Below, in pieces: positions 53,354 through 60,669 of a stretch of 64,000 nt of DNA. The notes under the pieces are model-generated. The model saw nothing but the letters and a program-made list of their open reading frames with translations, made no database searches and was not told the DNA's origin. Positions within the stretch are counted from its first letter, which is position 1, and each line of letters begins with the position of its first letter. Position numbers and translations under genes: made by a program. This DNA is from Lonepinella koalarum (GTDB lineage: Bacteria > Pseudomonadota > Gammaproteobacteria > Enterobacterales > Pasteurellaceae): NCBI RefSeq assembly GCF_042926695.1, contig NZ_CP170642.1, forward strand, positions 868,001 through 932,000, read 5' to 3'.

Positions 53354-54607
53354 ATGGCAAGAACAACTAGACCACTAAACGCTACTGAAGTAGAAAAAGC
53401 GAAACCAAAAAATAAAGAATATTACCTTTCAGACGGGGACGGTTTAAAATTGCGTGTTCGTCCAAATGGTACGAAATTATGGTTGTTTAATTACTATCGC
53501 CCCTACACCCAAAAACGCAATAATTTAAGTATTGGCACATACCCCGAAATCAGCCTAGCACAAGCGAGAGAAAAGCGGTTAGAGTTTCGCAGTCTATTGG
53601 CTCAAGATGTCGATCCACAAACGCACATTCAAGCAATCCAAGCCGAGAAATCCGCCGAGCTTAACAACACCTTTGAAAATATTGCGTGGCAATGGTTAGA
53701 ACACCGCAAAAACCGTGCGAACTTTTCAGCAAGCTACGCAAATGACGTTAAACGGCTTATAGAGCGGATTTTACTCCCAGCCTTTGGAAAGTATCCAATC
53801 ACCCAAATAAACGCCCCTATGGCGTTAAAAGCGTTTAAACCGCTCCAAGAAAAAGGAACGTTAGAAACCTTAAAGCGTTCCATTCAAAAGCTCAATGAAA
53901 TAATGACATTCGCCCTACACCGTGAAATTATCCCTTACAACCCTACGGCGAATCTCTCTAAAGAATTTGATAGCCCACGGGTGGAACATTTCAAAACCTT
54001 GAAGCCTGAAGACCTAGGGGAATTTCTCTACACGCTGAATAACGCTCAAATCAAGCTACAAACACGCTATTTGATTTTGTGGCAATTGTTGACAATGACA
54101 CGCCCTAATGAAAGTGCTACCGCCAAATGGGCGGATATTGACGAAAAAGCCCGAATCTGGACGGTGACGATTAACAAGGGAATCAAAGAAACCGACAACG
54201 GGCGAGAACACAAAATTACCCTTTCATGGCAAGCCTTAGCCCTATTGCGAGAAATTAAAAAATTGAGTGGTGGCAAAGAATATTTGTTCCCTAGCACAAA
54301 AGACCCTAAAACGCACACCAATACGCAAACGGCAAATGCGGCGATTAAACGCATGGGCTATCACGGAAAACTGGTTGCTCACGGTTTACGGGCTATAGCA
54401 AGCACCTATTTAAACGAACAAGGGCATAATCCCGAATTAATCGAAGTTGCCCTGTCACATATTAATCAAGATAAAGTGCGAATGGCATACAACCGAGCGG
54501 ATTATTTACCACAACGCTTTAAACTGCTCCAAGCATGGGCGGATTTTGTCGATCAGTGTTCAAATGGGGCATTGCCTGAATATCATTTAAAAATTGTGAA
54601 TGGGTAA
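53354..54607 (+). CDS. int: Tyrosine-type site-specific integrase (P4-like, DUF4102)
   Basis: A 417-residue integrase. The N-terminal DUF4102 arm-binding domain has LNATEVEKAKPKNKEYYLSDGDGLKLRV. A SAM-like core-binding domain follows at about residues 100-190. The catalytic domain shows TMTRPNESATAKW (Arg), AHGLRAIASTYL (HxxR) and EVALSHINQDKVRMAYNRADYL (His and nucleophile Tyr). The ATG at 53354 follows AAGGTGGACATT. It sits 353 bp from the ssrA 3' end, the usual place for an integrase targeting tmRNA. An uptake sequence AAAGTGCGGTGG directly follows the stop. Confidence 0.95.
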   Translation: MARTTRPLNATEVEKAKPKNKEYYLSDGDGLKLRVRPNGTKLWLFNYYRPYTQKRNNLSIGTYPEISLAQAREKRLEFRSLLAQDVDPQTHIQAIQAEKSAELNNTFENIAWQWLEHRKNRANFSASYANDVKRLIERILLPAFGKYPITQINAPMALKAFKPLQEKGTLETLKRSIQKLNEIMTFALHREIIPYNPTANLSKEFDSPRVEHFKTLKPEDLGEFLYTLNNAQIKLQTRYLILWQLLTMTRPNESATAKWADIDEKARIWTVTINKGIKETDNGREHKITLSWQALALLREIKKLSGGKEYLFPSTKDPKTHTNTQTANAAIKRMGYHGKLVAHGLRAIASTYLNEQGHNPELIEVALSHINQDKVRMAYNRADYLPQRFKLLQAWADFVDQCSNGALPEYHLKIVNG

Positions 54608-54685
54608 AGTGCGGTGGAAAATGGGCGAAATTTTTAATTTTAGCTTGTATTGAAAATAATTATTTTAGAATGTAAAGGTATTTTT

Positions 54686-55600
54686 ATGGGTTTATTAAAA
54701 TCACTAAAAAAGAAATGCGGAGAAAATCCAAATTTTCCCAAGGCTGGAATATTTCTAGTTGATGAATTGAGTTTTATTTTTAATCATTTTGATGAAAATG
54801 AAGTTATAAATATATTAAAAAACAATGAATTAAGTGAATATTTGATTAAAACTATAGAACAATTACAAAATTATGAACTTGTAAGAGTGGCAAAGGCGGA
54901 AATTATAAAGAATCCAATTTACAATACTATTTTCTTTGAGCTTGATGGCACTCCAATAATTAGCAAAATAAGAAAATATTTCTTTGAAACAGTCCCACTA
55001 CCTAACCTTTCAAATATATTTGTATTATTAACTACCAAAATTAAACACATTGAAAAATTTAGAAATCTTAAAGGATATCAATTAGCTGGCATTATATCTT
55101 TTTACTATCTACAAAGTGCGTTAAAAATTATTACTCATGGATATGTTAGAACATTAACAGGAAAAGCACTAAACTCTTTGAAAAAACAAATTGAGAGAAA
55201 TTCAATTAAATCAATGGAATTATGTTTACAATCTAGTGAAGCGATTATATTATCTAAACAAATATTATTTGAACACAAAGAAAAAAGTATTATTGAAACA
55301 GCAAAATATTTGCTAAGCAAAGAAAGAGAAAAAATAAAAATAATTAAAGAAGAATTTGAAGCTGAAAAATTAGAAATAGCCAATAATGCAATAAAGGAAA
55401 ATTCTAAAAAAGCATTGGAGGCTAGAAATAAACCAATATTGGAAAATAAAAGGAAATTTCTAAAAGCCTTTGATGAATATAAAGAGCAACAAATTTCTAA
55501 AGGATTGAAAGTTAGCAAAGATCACTTTGCTGAAGAAAACGCACAAAAATACGGAGTAAAAGTAAAAACAGCACGAAAAAATTGGTTACAAGGTTACTGA
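54686..55600 (+). CDS. Unknown AT-rich island protein with coiled coil and HTH-like tail
   Basis: A 304-residue protein I do not recognise. The start is the ATG at 54686, after AAAGGTATTTT; a longer frame from a TTG is unlikely. Residues 1-150 are mixed, with LKGYQLAGIISFYYLQSALKI near 140. Residues ~210-265 form a strong Lys/Glu coiled coil (KEREKIKIIKEEFEAEKLEI). The C-terminus (VSKDHFAEENAQKYGVKVKTARKNWL) looks like a helix-turn-helix. Codon use is far richer in A/T than its neighbours, pointing to recent acquisition. It lies right after int, the usual place for cargo. No signal peptide. Confidence 0.75.
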   Translation: MGLLKSLKKKCGENPNFPKAGIFLVDELSFIFNHFDENEVINILKNNELSEYLIKTIEQLQNYELVRVAKAEIIKNPIYNTIFFELDGTPIISKIRKYFFETVPLPNLSNIFVLLTTKIKHIEKFRNLKGYQLAGIISFYYLQSALKIITHGYVRTLTGKALNSLKKQIERNSIKSMELCLQSSEAIILSKQILFEHKEKSIIETAKYLLSKEREKIKIIKEEFEAEKLEIANNAIKENSKKALEARNKPILENKRKFLKAFDEYKEQQISKGLKVSKDHFAEENAQKYGVKVKTARKNWLQGY

Positions 55601-55635
55601 ACTTTACTAGTAAAAGGTAACCATTCACAAGCAAA

Positions 55636-55669
55636 GCCCTGCTATTCACTAGTACAGGGCATTTTTTTT
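55636..55669 (+). terminator. Terminator after the island cargo gene
   Basis: GCCCTG (55636-55641) pairs with CAGGGC (55655-55660), followed by a run of eight T. It separates cargo from the alpA group. Confidence 0.75.
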
Positions 55670-55766
55670 GCCCAAAATTCCTTGTTTAATACGCTCAACC
55701 TATCGCACACCACCAGCACCGATAGGCATTATTTAAACCATTCAACCAATACAAGGAAAAAACACA

Positions 55767-55982
55767 ATGAGCGAAACTATCAATAAAATTCTTCGTAGAA
55801 CACAAGTATTAGCAATGCTAGGCGTAAGCCGTTCCACAATGGCAGACTGGGAAAATCCAAAATCTAAACGCTACCGCCCAAACTTCCCGAAAAAAATATC
55901 TTTAGGGGCTAATTCTATTGGATACCTTGAAAGTGAAATCAATGCGTACATTGAACAATTAGCAAGCCAACGGATTAACTAA
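55767..55982 (+). CDS. AlpA-family phage/island transcriptional regulator
   Basis: A 71-residue MerR-like helix-turn-helix protein: INKILRRTQVLAMLGVSRSTMADWENP, then FPKKISLGANSIGYLESEINAYIEQLA, the AlpA layout. In P4-like elements and satellites, AlpA proteins activate integrase or excision genes and can start the replication cycle. AAGGAAAAAACAC precedes the ATG. It is the first gene of a rightward cluster running to 56991. Confidence 0.9.
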   Translation: MSETINKILRRTQVLAMLGVSRSTMADWENPKSKRYRPNFPKKISLGANSIGYLESEINAYIEQLASQRIN

Positions 55983-55988
55983 GGGGGA

Positions 55989-56159
55989 ATGATGAACAAT
56001 GACCGGTGGCAAATAATCGCCTACCAAGCAGACAAAAAGCCGTTGATTATTGGCTCAATGCCATTTAACCAATCATTATTTTCAATCTTACAACAAGCAC
56101 AAGAAAACAAACATTATCAAGCCATTGTGCTAAAACGAATGGTCGGAGAAATCAAATGA
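55989..56159 (+). CDS. Small island protein (56 aa), unknown
   Basis: Encodes 56 residues (MMNNDRWQIIAYQADKKPLI..., ending VLKRMVGEIK). A strong GGGGG site lies just upstream of the tandem ATGs at 55989. The start is 6 nt past the alpA stop, and the end overlaps the next gene as ATGA (56156-56159). This tight spacing supports a real gene. No family recognised. Confidence 0.7.
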   Translation: MMNNDRWQIIAYQADKKPLIIGSMPFNQSLFSILQQAQENKHYQAIVLKRMVGEIK

Positions 56160-56488
56160 AACGAAACAAACAACCGGAACGCAAAGAGCGAGTAGCGAAA
56201 TTGTTACTTGCTCACCCGAAAGGTATTTCAGAGCGTGAACTAGTATTCAGTGAAAATATGACTAGCGGACGTAATGAAGTAAACAAACTGGAACGCTTGC
56301 TAGATGTGGAATTTAACCGAACATGGGAGAAAACCGCTGACGGTTACGGGCGATATTACCGCTATTCAATCCCAAACCGTGAAACCGCTGAAATATTGGC
56401 AGACTATGCCACCGCTAAAGCTAGAGAGCGTGGAGCAGTGATTTTCAATGAAAGCCAACTACTCCACATTTTAGGGCAATTTGCCTAA
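56156..56488 (+). CDS. Island protein with winged-helix-like features, unknown
   Basis: A 110-residue basic protein (MKRNKQPERKERVAKLLLAHPKGISERELV...). The N-terminal half looks like a winged helix: a helix, the segment KGISERELVFSENM, then EVNKLERLLDVEF. GYGRYYRYSI would be the wing. The C-terminal helix is ETAEILADYATAKARERGAV. Similar proteins occur in Pasteurellaceae prophages, but I cannot name a function. It overlaps the previous gene by 4 nt. Confidence 0.7.
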   Translation: MKRNKQPERKERVAKLLLAHPKGISERELVFSENMTSGRNEVNKLERLLDVEFNRTWEKTADGYGRYYRYSIPNRETAEILADYATAKARERGAVIFNESQLLHILGQFA

Positions 56489-56556
56489 TTAAATTTACCG
56501 CCCCTTGTAAACTCTCACACCTACTAGGGGCGATTTAATCAAGCAAAGGTTATTAT

Positions 56557-56991
56557 ATGGCAGATCACAAAAATAACAAAGACAGACGAATTAACGAGAA
56601 ATTTCTCGCCCTCCCTAATTCGGTGCTAGACAGCCTAGCTTTTCGGTCATTAACAGGCAATGAAACAAAAGTATTTATTCATCTTTGCCGAAAATATAAC
56701 GGCACGAATAACGGTAACTTAGCCATCCCCTACAATACCGTTGAGAAAGAATACAATCTATCACGCCAAACGCTTTACAAATGTCTGAAATCGTTGGAAG
56801 AGAAAGGATTTATAGAAACCAGCAGACAAGGCAGAAAAGGCGTATTGAGTCTGTATGCGGTCACAATTCACGGCGTTGATGAATGTTTAAATAATGGCTA
56901 CCCTATCCACGACCTAAAACCAACAACCCAAATTAAGCATAGTTGGAAATATTACAACGACCAACTAAACGCAAAATCCAACAATACCTAA
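56557..56991 (+). CDS. Helix-turn-helix island protein, possible replication or regulatory protein
   Basis: A 144-residue winged-helix protein. FLALPNSVLDSLAFRSLTGNETKVFIHLCRKYNG is followed by a clear HTH (AIPYNTVEKEYNLSRQTLYKCLKSLEEKGFIET) and a wing (SRQGRKGVLSLYAVT). The arrangement resembles the DNA-binding domains of small Rep-type or phage replication proteins. No primase or helicase motif is present. AAAGGTTATTAT precedes the ATG. It sits directly upstream of the AT-rich inverted-repeat region. Confidence 0.7.
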   Translation: MADHKNNKDRRINEKFLALPNSVLDSLAFRSLTGNETKVFIHLCRKYNGTNNGNLAIPYNTVEKEYNLSRQTLYKCLKSLEEKGFIETSRQGRKGVLSLYAVTIHGVDECLNNGYPIHDLKPTTQIKHSWKYYNDQLNAKSNNT

Positions 56992-57371
56992 TCTCAAGCC
57001 TTGTGAACAGCAAGGCATTTTTAATTCAACGCTAGCAAAAATCAGGCAAACGAGAACAAAAATGTGTTTATTTTGGTAAAAAATCCGACCGCGGAGGCAT
57101 ATGAATGTATTTTTTGATGTTTCTGGGGGTATTTTTTTACTAAGATAAATTCTGTACCTCTTCTTAGAAATCTCTATAGGATATGGTATATATATAAACG
57201 TGTTAAATTTTTTAACACCAAGAATGGCGAAATAATTCTATTTTCTTAACATAAAGAGCTAAATGCGTACAGGTTTTGTATAAAAAAAAGACAATGACGT
57301 TAAGAAAATAGAAATATTGTGTTAAAAAATTAGAACAGAGAAAATCTAAAATTGAAGCGAGAAAATAGTAA
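56992..57371. other. AT-rich region with nested inverted repeats (candidate island origin)
   Basis: 380 bp with no credible gene. GTGTTAAA (57200-57207) pairs with TTTAACAC (57211-57218). TTCTATTTTCTTAAC (57236-57250) pairs perfectly with GTTAAGAAAATAGAA (57299-57313). GTGTTAAAAAATT recurs at 57320. TATATATATA lies just before (57187-57196). It sits between an HTH protein and terS, where a satellite origin or a control region could lie. Confidence 0.55.
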
Positions 57372-57827
57372 ATGATGACAGTCCTCACCCCAAAACAAGA
57401 AGCCTTCTGTTTAGCCTACATTGAAACAGGCAACGCCAGTGAAGCCTACCGCCAAGCCTACAGCGTGGATCAAATGAAACCTGAAAGCGTTCACCGGAAA
57501 GCCAAAGAGCTATTAGATAACGGCAAGATCACGGCAAGGATTGAGCAGTTACAAGCGGACAATGTGGCACGGCACAAAATCACCGTTGACAATCTGCTTG
57601 ATGAATTGGAGAAAGCGAGAAAAATCGCCGAGAGCAACAACAACCCAAATGCGATGATCACTGCCACAATGGGGAAAGCTAAGCTGTTAGGTTTTGACAA
57701 GCCGAAAGCGGACAATGACGATATGGCAAACTTGCCGACTGAGAACAATGTTAGCTTTGAAGATTGGTTGAACGGCATTGATAATTTTAAAGTAAATCCA
57801 CCAACAAGACGGGAAGCGATAAAATGA
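57372..57827 (+). CDS. Phage terminase small subunit (TerS)
   Basis: A 151-residue protein of the Terminase_2 type: LTPKQEAFCLAYIETGNASEAYRQAYS is the N-terminal HTH, followed by ESVHRKAKELLDNGKITARIEQLQ and the oligomerisation region TVDNLLDELEKARKIAES, NPNAMITATMGKAKLLGFDKP. TerS recognises packaging sites and loads the large terminase. No large terminase, portal or capsid gene is present, so a lone TerS here fits a satellite that redirects packaging. ATGA overlap with the next gene. Confidence 0.88.
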   Translation: MMTVLTPKQEAFCLAYIETGNASEAYRQAYSVDQMKPESVHRKAKELLDNGKITARIEQLQADNVARHKITVDNLLDELEKARKIAESNNNPNAMITATMGKAKLLGFDKPKADNDDMANLPTENNVSFEDWLNGIDNFKVNPPTRREAIK

Positions 57828-58120
57828 GATGTAACGAAGCAAAGCGATTTTTAAGACCGTCAGCAATTGAGCATTACATCATAAATGGCAATAATTCAAT
57901 TTATAGATTTATGAGCCTATACAGCGACAATGAACCCTACCCGATTAATGAGCTGGTGGAAATTCAAAAGCAAGTGATAGGCGAAATCATGGCTGATTAT
58001 AAACTATGTGCTAGTGAGTTTTTATAGCAGCAATTAAAACAGGCAGAACGCTTATTAAAACGCATTGAATACAGAGAAAAGCAATTAATAGCCGGAAACA
58101 CTGAATACAAACCGAATTAG
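57824..58120 (+). pseudogene. Small phage-type protein, interrupted by an in-frame TAG
   Basis: The frame starts by ATGA overlap with terS and encodes 67 residues (MRCNEAKRFLRPSAIEHYII..., ending ADYKLCASEFL) before TAG at 58025-58027. The same frame then continues for 30 more codons (QQLKQAERLLKRIEYREKQL...) to a second TAG at 58118. The tail has protein-like composition, so the original product was probably about 98 residues. It could also be a genuine 67-residue protein. Function unknown. Confidence 0.6.
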
Positions 58121-58209
58121 AGCAGATACCGGCAAATAATAACGCCTACTAATTCCACCAACAAGCGACATATTAACCTAGATTATTCTAGGTTTTTATT
58201 TTATTTAAA

Positions 58210-58258
58210 ATCTTATAATCTTATTGCTTATAAGATAATGATATCTTATAATCTTATT
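58210..58258 (+). promoter_or_regulatory. Promoter embedded in operator repeats of the island RelE/XRE module
   Basis: ATCTTATAATCTTATT occurs twice (58210-58225 and 58243-58258), with TTATAAGAT (58228-58236) inverted between them. TTGCTT (58224-58229) and TATAAT (58247-58252) with 17-nt spacing form a strong promoter overlapping these sites. This is typical toxin-antitoxin autoregulation. Confidence 0.65.
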
Positions 58259-58284
58259 ATTGACAAATAACCAAACGGCAAAGA

Positions 58285-58548
58285 ATGAATAAAATCTACT
58301 GGACGATAAAAGCAACCAAGCAGCTTTTAAAAATTGATAGACGATATATCATCGCAATAAAAAGTACCGTAGAGCGTTTAGTTAGTTTTCCTGATGTTGA
58401 TGTAGATATAAAGAAGCTCAAAGGCACAACTAATCAATATCGCCTAAGAGTGGGAATTTATCGCATAATTTTTGAAGTCATCAACGAAGAACCAAAGATT
58501 ATCAGTATTCAAGCGGTCAAAAAACGTAGTGAACAAACCTACAATTAA
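58285..58548 (+). CDS. RelE/ParE-type toxin
   Basis: An 87-residue RelE-fold protein: IYWTIKATKQLLKIDRRYIIAI, then DVDIKKLKGTTNQYRLRVGIYRIIFEV and IISIQAVKKRSEQTY. KLKG-YRLRVG-YRIIF is the RelE/ParE signature. The final RxxxY residues favour an mRNA-interferase-like RelE over ParE. It is toxin-first and 13 nt ahead of its antitoxin. Confidence 0.85.
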   Translation: MNKIYWTIKATKQLLKIDRRYIIAIKSTVERLVSFPDVDVDIKKLKGTTNQYRLRVGIYRIIFEVINEEPKIISIQAVKKRSEQTYN

Positions 58549-58561
58549 ACAGGGGGAAATA

Positions 58562-58957
58562 ATGGCACAATTACAATATATCAATGACAAACAAGGCTCA
58601 CCGCTTTTTGTGTTGTTACCTATTGAAGAATATCAGTTATTACAACAATACAAAGCAATCAGCACGAATGACACCAGCAATGATGAACACTGGCAAGATG
58701 TGGAATATATCAAGGGAGACAATGATAACGAGCTGATACCGCACGAAGTCTTAACCTTGATGATTGATGATGATATTAGTTTATTAGGTGCGTGGCGAAA
58801 ATACCGCAACTTGTCACAATCAGAAGTAGCCAAACAAACAGGGCTTTCACAATCAGCCATTTCACAGGCTGAACGCAAAGAAAGCCGACCACAACAGAAG
58901 ACCTTAGAGCGGTTATCTAAGATTTACCAAGTGAAGCCAGAACAGCTTACCCTTTAG
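58562..58957 (+). CDS. XRE-type antitoxin with N-terminal RelB-like region
   Basis: A 131-residue antitoxin. Residues 1-35 (MAQLQYINDKQGSPLFVLLPIEEYQLL) resemble Phd/RelB-type toxin-binding segments. Residues 80-131 are an XRE helix-turn-helix (YRNLSQSEVAKQTGLSQSAI, KTLERLSKIYQVKPEQL). The start at 58562 follows AGGGGGAAATA. A longer frame inside the toxin gene is not the real start. It should neutralise the upstream RelE and repress the promoter at 58210-58258. Confidence 0.87.
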   Translation: MAQLQYINDKQGSPLFVLLPIEEYQLLQQYKAISTNDTSNDEHWQDVEYIKGDNDNELIPHEVLTLMIDDDISLLGAWRKYRNLSQSEVAKQTGLSQSAISQAERKESRPQQKTLERLSKIYQVKPEQLTL

Positions 58958-58961
58958 CGAT

Positions 58962-58992
58962 ACAGCCTACTTTAACCGGTAGGCTGTTTTAT
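58962..58992 (+). terminator. Terminator of the RelE/XRE module
   Basis: ACAGCCTAC (58962-58970) pairs with GTAGGCTGT (58979-58987), followed by TTTATTATT. Confidence 0.75.
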
Positions 58993-59245
58993 TATTCATA
59001 GGTTTTATACAGTATATCTTAAGGGGATAAATTTTCAAAAAAAGAAAAATTTTTTTATAAAAACGAAAAAAGGCTATTTTATACAGTACATTAAGAAACA
59101 ACACAGATTTTAAAAGGTACTTCCGACGGGGTACGCCTTTCCACGTGGTAACGGACTCACGGAGAAAGGCAAATTTTCGCATTTTTTGACCGTCATCATC
59201 TTGTGGTTATTTTGTGATTTTTCCAATATTGAGAAAATGAAATAC
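58993..59245. other. Gene-free island stretch with a 12-bp direct repeat
   Basis: No credible gene is present. TTTTATACAGTA occurs at 59003-59014 and 59077-59088. The ATACAGTA half resembles one half of an SOS box, but the other half is missing in both copies. Confidence 0.5.
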
Positions 59246-59274
59246 TTGCTTGTCTGTAGTGAAAACATTACAAT
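59246..59274 (+). promoter_or_regulatory. Promoter of the second island toxin-antitoxin module
   Basis: TTGCTT (59246-59251) and TACAAT (59269-59274) have 17-nt spacing. TGTA and TACA arms around GTGAAAACAT may form an operator. The toxin start is 19 nt downstream. Confidence 0.55.
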
Positions 59275-59292
59275 GCAACTCAAAGGGGGAAC

Positions 59293-59604
59293 GTGAATAA
59301 AATCAAGCAAACAACCGAATTTAAACAGTGGTTTAAGACGGTGAAAGATCCGATTGCGAAAATCGCTATGACCAAACGCATTGAGCGAGCAATGATAGGC
59401 AATTTTGGCGATTATAAAAGCCTAGGTGGTGGATTGTATGAAATGCGGATTAATACAGGCAAGGGCTACCGCATTTACTATGCTCAACATGGCGAAATTA
59501 TTTATATTTTGCTCAATGGGGGCGATAAGTCCAAACAGCAAGCAGATATTGAAAAAGCCAAGGTAATATTGGCAGACATTAAAACAGGCAAAATAATCAA
59601 ATAG
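59293..59604 (+). CDS. HigB/RelE-like addiction-module toxin (killer protein family)
   Basis: A 103-residue toxin, starting with GTG at 59293 after AAAGGGGGAAC. TTEFKQWFKTVKDPIAKIAM, RIERAMIGNFGDYKSLGGGLYEMRINTGKGYRIYYAQ and LLNGGDKSKQQADIEKAK form the RelE-superfamily fold typical of phage-derived Gp49/HigB-like killer proteins. The Arg-rich RINTGKGYRIYY segment is the usual active region. It is paired with the antitoxin 10 nt downstream. Confidence 0.88.
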   Translation: MNKIKQTTEFKQWFKTVKDPIAKIAMTKRIERAMIGNFGDYKSLGGGLYEMRINTGKGYRIYYAQHGEIIYILLNGGDKSKQQADIEKAKVILADIKTGKIIK

Positions 59605-59614
59605 GACGGCATAC

Positions 59615-59938
59615 ATGGAAAACAATACAGACATTTCCCCTGAAATGGTGGAAAAATACGGCATTACCGATTTTGACACGGCGGAATATTTAGAGAATGA
59701 TGAACTTATTGCATTATATCTAGCGGAAACTTTACGCACTGGCACACCTGAAGAATTTATCCAAGCCTTAAACACCGTAGCGAGAGCGAAAGGCATGAAC
59801 GAATTAGCCCAAAAATCAGGCATTGGCAGAGAAAGCCTATATCAAACTCTTTCATCCAGCAAGCCCCGTTTTGAAACCGTGCTAAAAATTCTTAACGGGC
59901 TGAATATTGAGTTAGTGCCACGGATAAAGACGGCTTGA
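59615..59938 (+). CDS. Addiction-module antidote, XRE/HigA-like
   Basis: A 107-residue antitoxin. DFDTAEYLENDELIALYLAETLRTGTPEEFIQALNTVARAKG is the N-terminal part, and MNELAQKSGIGRESLYQTLSSSKPRFETVLKILNGLNIELV is the HTH. Same family as the orphan at 23795. Its partner toxin is upstream. It is the last gene before the island right end. Confidence 0.9.
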   Translation: MENNTDISPEMVEKYGITDFDTAEYLENDELIALYLAETLRTGTPEEFIQALNTVARAKGMNELAQKSGIGRESLYQTLSSSKPRFETVLKILNGLNIELVPRIKTA

Positions 59939-60006
59939 AAAACAAGTCCAAATTTAACCGCGGTTTTGAATAACTGATCATCTAAAAATGGGGACACTTT
60001 GAATTA

Positions 60007-60028
60007 AAGTAACACCATAAGTAACACC
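60007..60028 (-). repeat. Two AAGTAACACC repeats near the island right end
   Basis: Copies lie at 60007-60016 and 60019-60028. On the minus strand they read GGTGTTACTT, sharing GGTGTT-C with the GTGTTCCAAA repeats beside the integrase but in the opposite orientation. They are possible right-arm integrase sites. Confidence 0.5.
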
Positions 60029-60035
60029 GGCGAAA

Positions 60036-60102
60036 ATCTGAATTAAGAAAACCCAGTATCTATAAGGCTTGAACGCACCCAATTCAGATGACCCCAGCGA
60101 CT
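60036..60102. other. Tentative right boundary (attR) of the island
   Basis: ATCTGAATT (60036-60044) and AATTCAGAT (60081-60089) are inverted arms. Just beyond, TTCA-N8-CCCCAGC (60083-60098, ending before GAC) resembles the ssrA 3' end TTCA-N8-CCCCAGC at 52978 with mismatches between. The identity is short, so this is a weak candidate. Confidence 0.3.
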
Positions 60103-60144
60103 AAACCACTTTAATTTCTATCGCCTACACATCTTTCTTCAATT

Positions 60145-60192
60145 AATTAAGCATCTAATTTCCTTAATCGTAACTCATTTAGATGCTTAATT
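60145..60192 (-). terminator. Terminator of ybaN
   Basis: AATTAAGCATCTAA (60145-60158) pairs perfectly with TTAGATGCTTAATT (60179-60192), just past the ybaN stop on the minus strand. Confidence 0.65.
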
Positions 60193-60196
60193 ATTT

Positions 60197-60559
60197 CTAT
60201 CTTTCATCAATCGTCTTAATCCAAAAGAAAAAGAACCAGTATTCAATTAATAATAGGATCACAATACAAATTCTGCCATAAATCGGCGTAAAGTAGAAAC
60301 TGATTGCCATCATCACTGTCGATAAAGTTAAAATTGAAATTTTAGATTTTTTGGTTAAAGCACGTTGCTCATCAAAAGATTTTAAGTGTTTTTTATAAAT
60401 TTCCGTTTGTAAAAACCAACTGTGTAAACGTGGCGAACTTTTGCCAAAGAAGAACAGAGCCAACAATAAAAAAGGCGTGGTAGGCATCACGGGTAACAAT
60501 GCACCAATAACCCCTAATCCGATACAAATAAATCCTAATCCAATATATAAAAATCGCAT
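60197..60559 (-). CDS. ybaN: DUF454 membrane protein (YbaN)
   Basis: A 120-residue inner-membrane protein with three or four helices. LGFICIGLGVIGALLPVMPTTPFLLLALFFFGKSSPRLHSWFL is the DUF454 signature. The start is the ATG at 60559 after AAGGAATAAA; the longer frame is unlikely. Function is not established. It is probably the first chromosomal gene to the right of the island. Confidence 0.87.
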   Translation of the reverse strand: MRFLYIGLGFICIGLGVIGALLPVMPTTPFLLLALFFFGKSSPRLHSWFLQTEIYKKHLKSFDEQRALTKKSKISILTLSTVMMAISFYFTPIYGRICIVILLLIEYWFFFFWIKTIDER

Positions 60560-60669
60560 TTTATTCCTTATAAAATTTAACAATATTCACTTGATTTGCT
60601 ACAATCCACCTCAATATAACAAGATTATATCGGAAATGAAAATTAATATTAAATATCAAAGGATAGATT

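Noticed and set aside
58995..59014. SOS box controlling the island
   Set aside because: Only the right half (ATACAGTA) fits; the left half does not match CTGT in either copy.
60083..60102. Confident attR duplicate of the ssrA 3' end
   Set aside because: Only CCCCAGC and TTCA coincide in register. This is too short to call, so it is kept as a tentative feature only.
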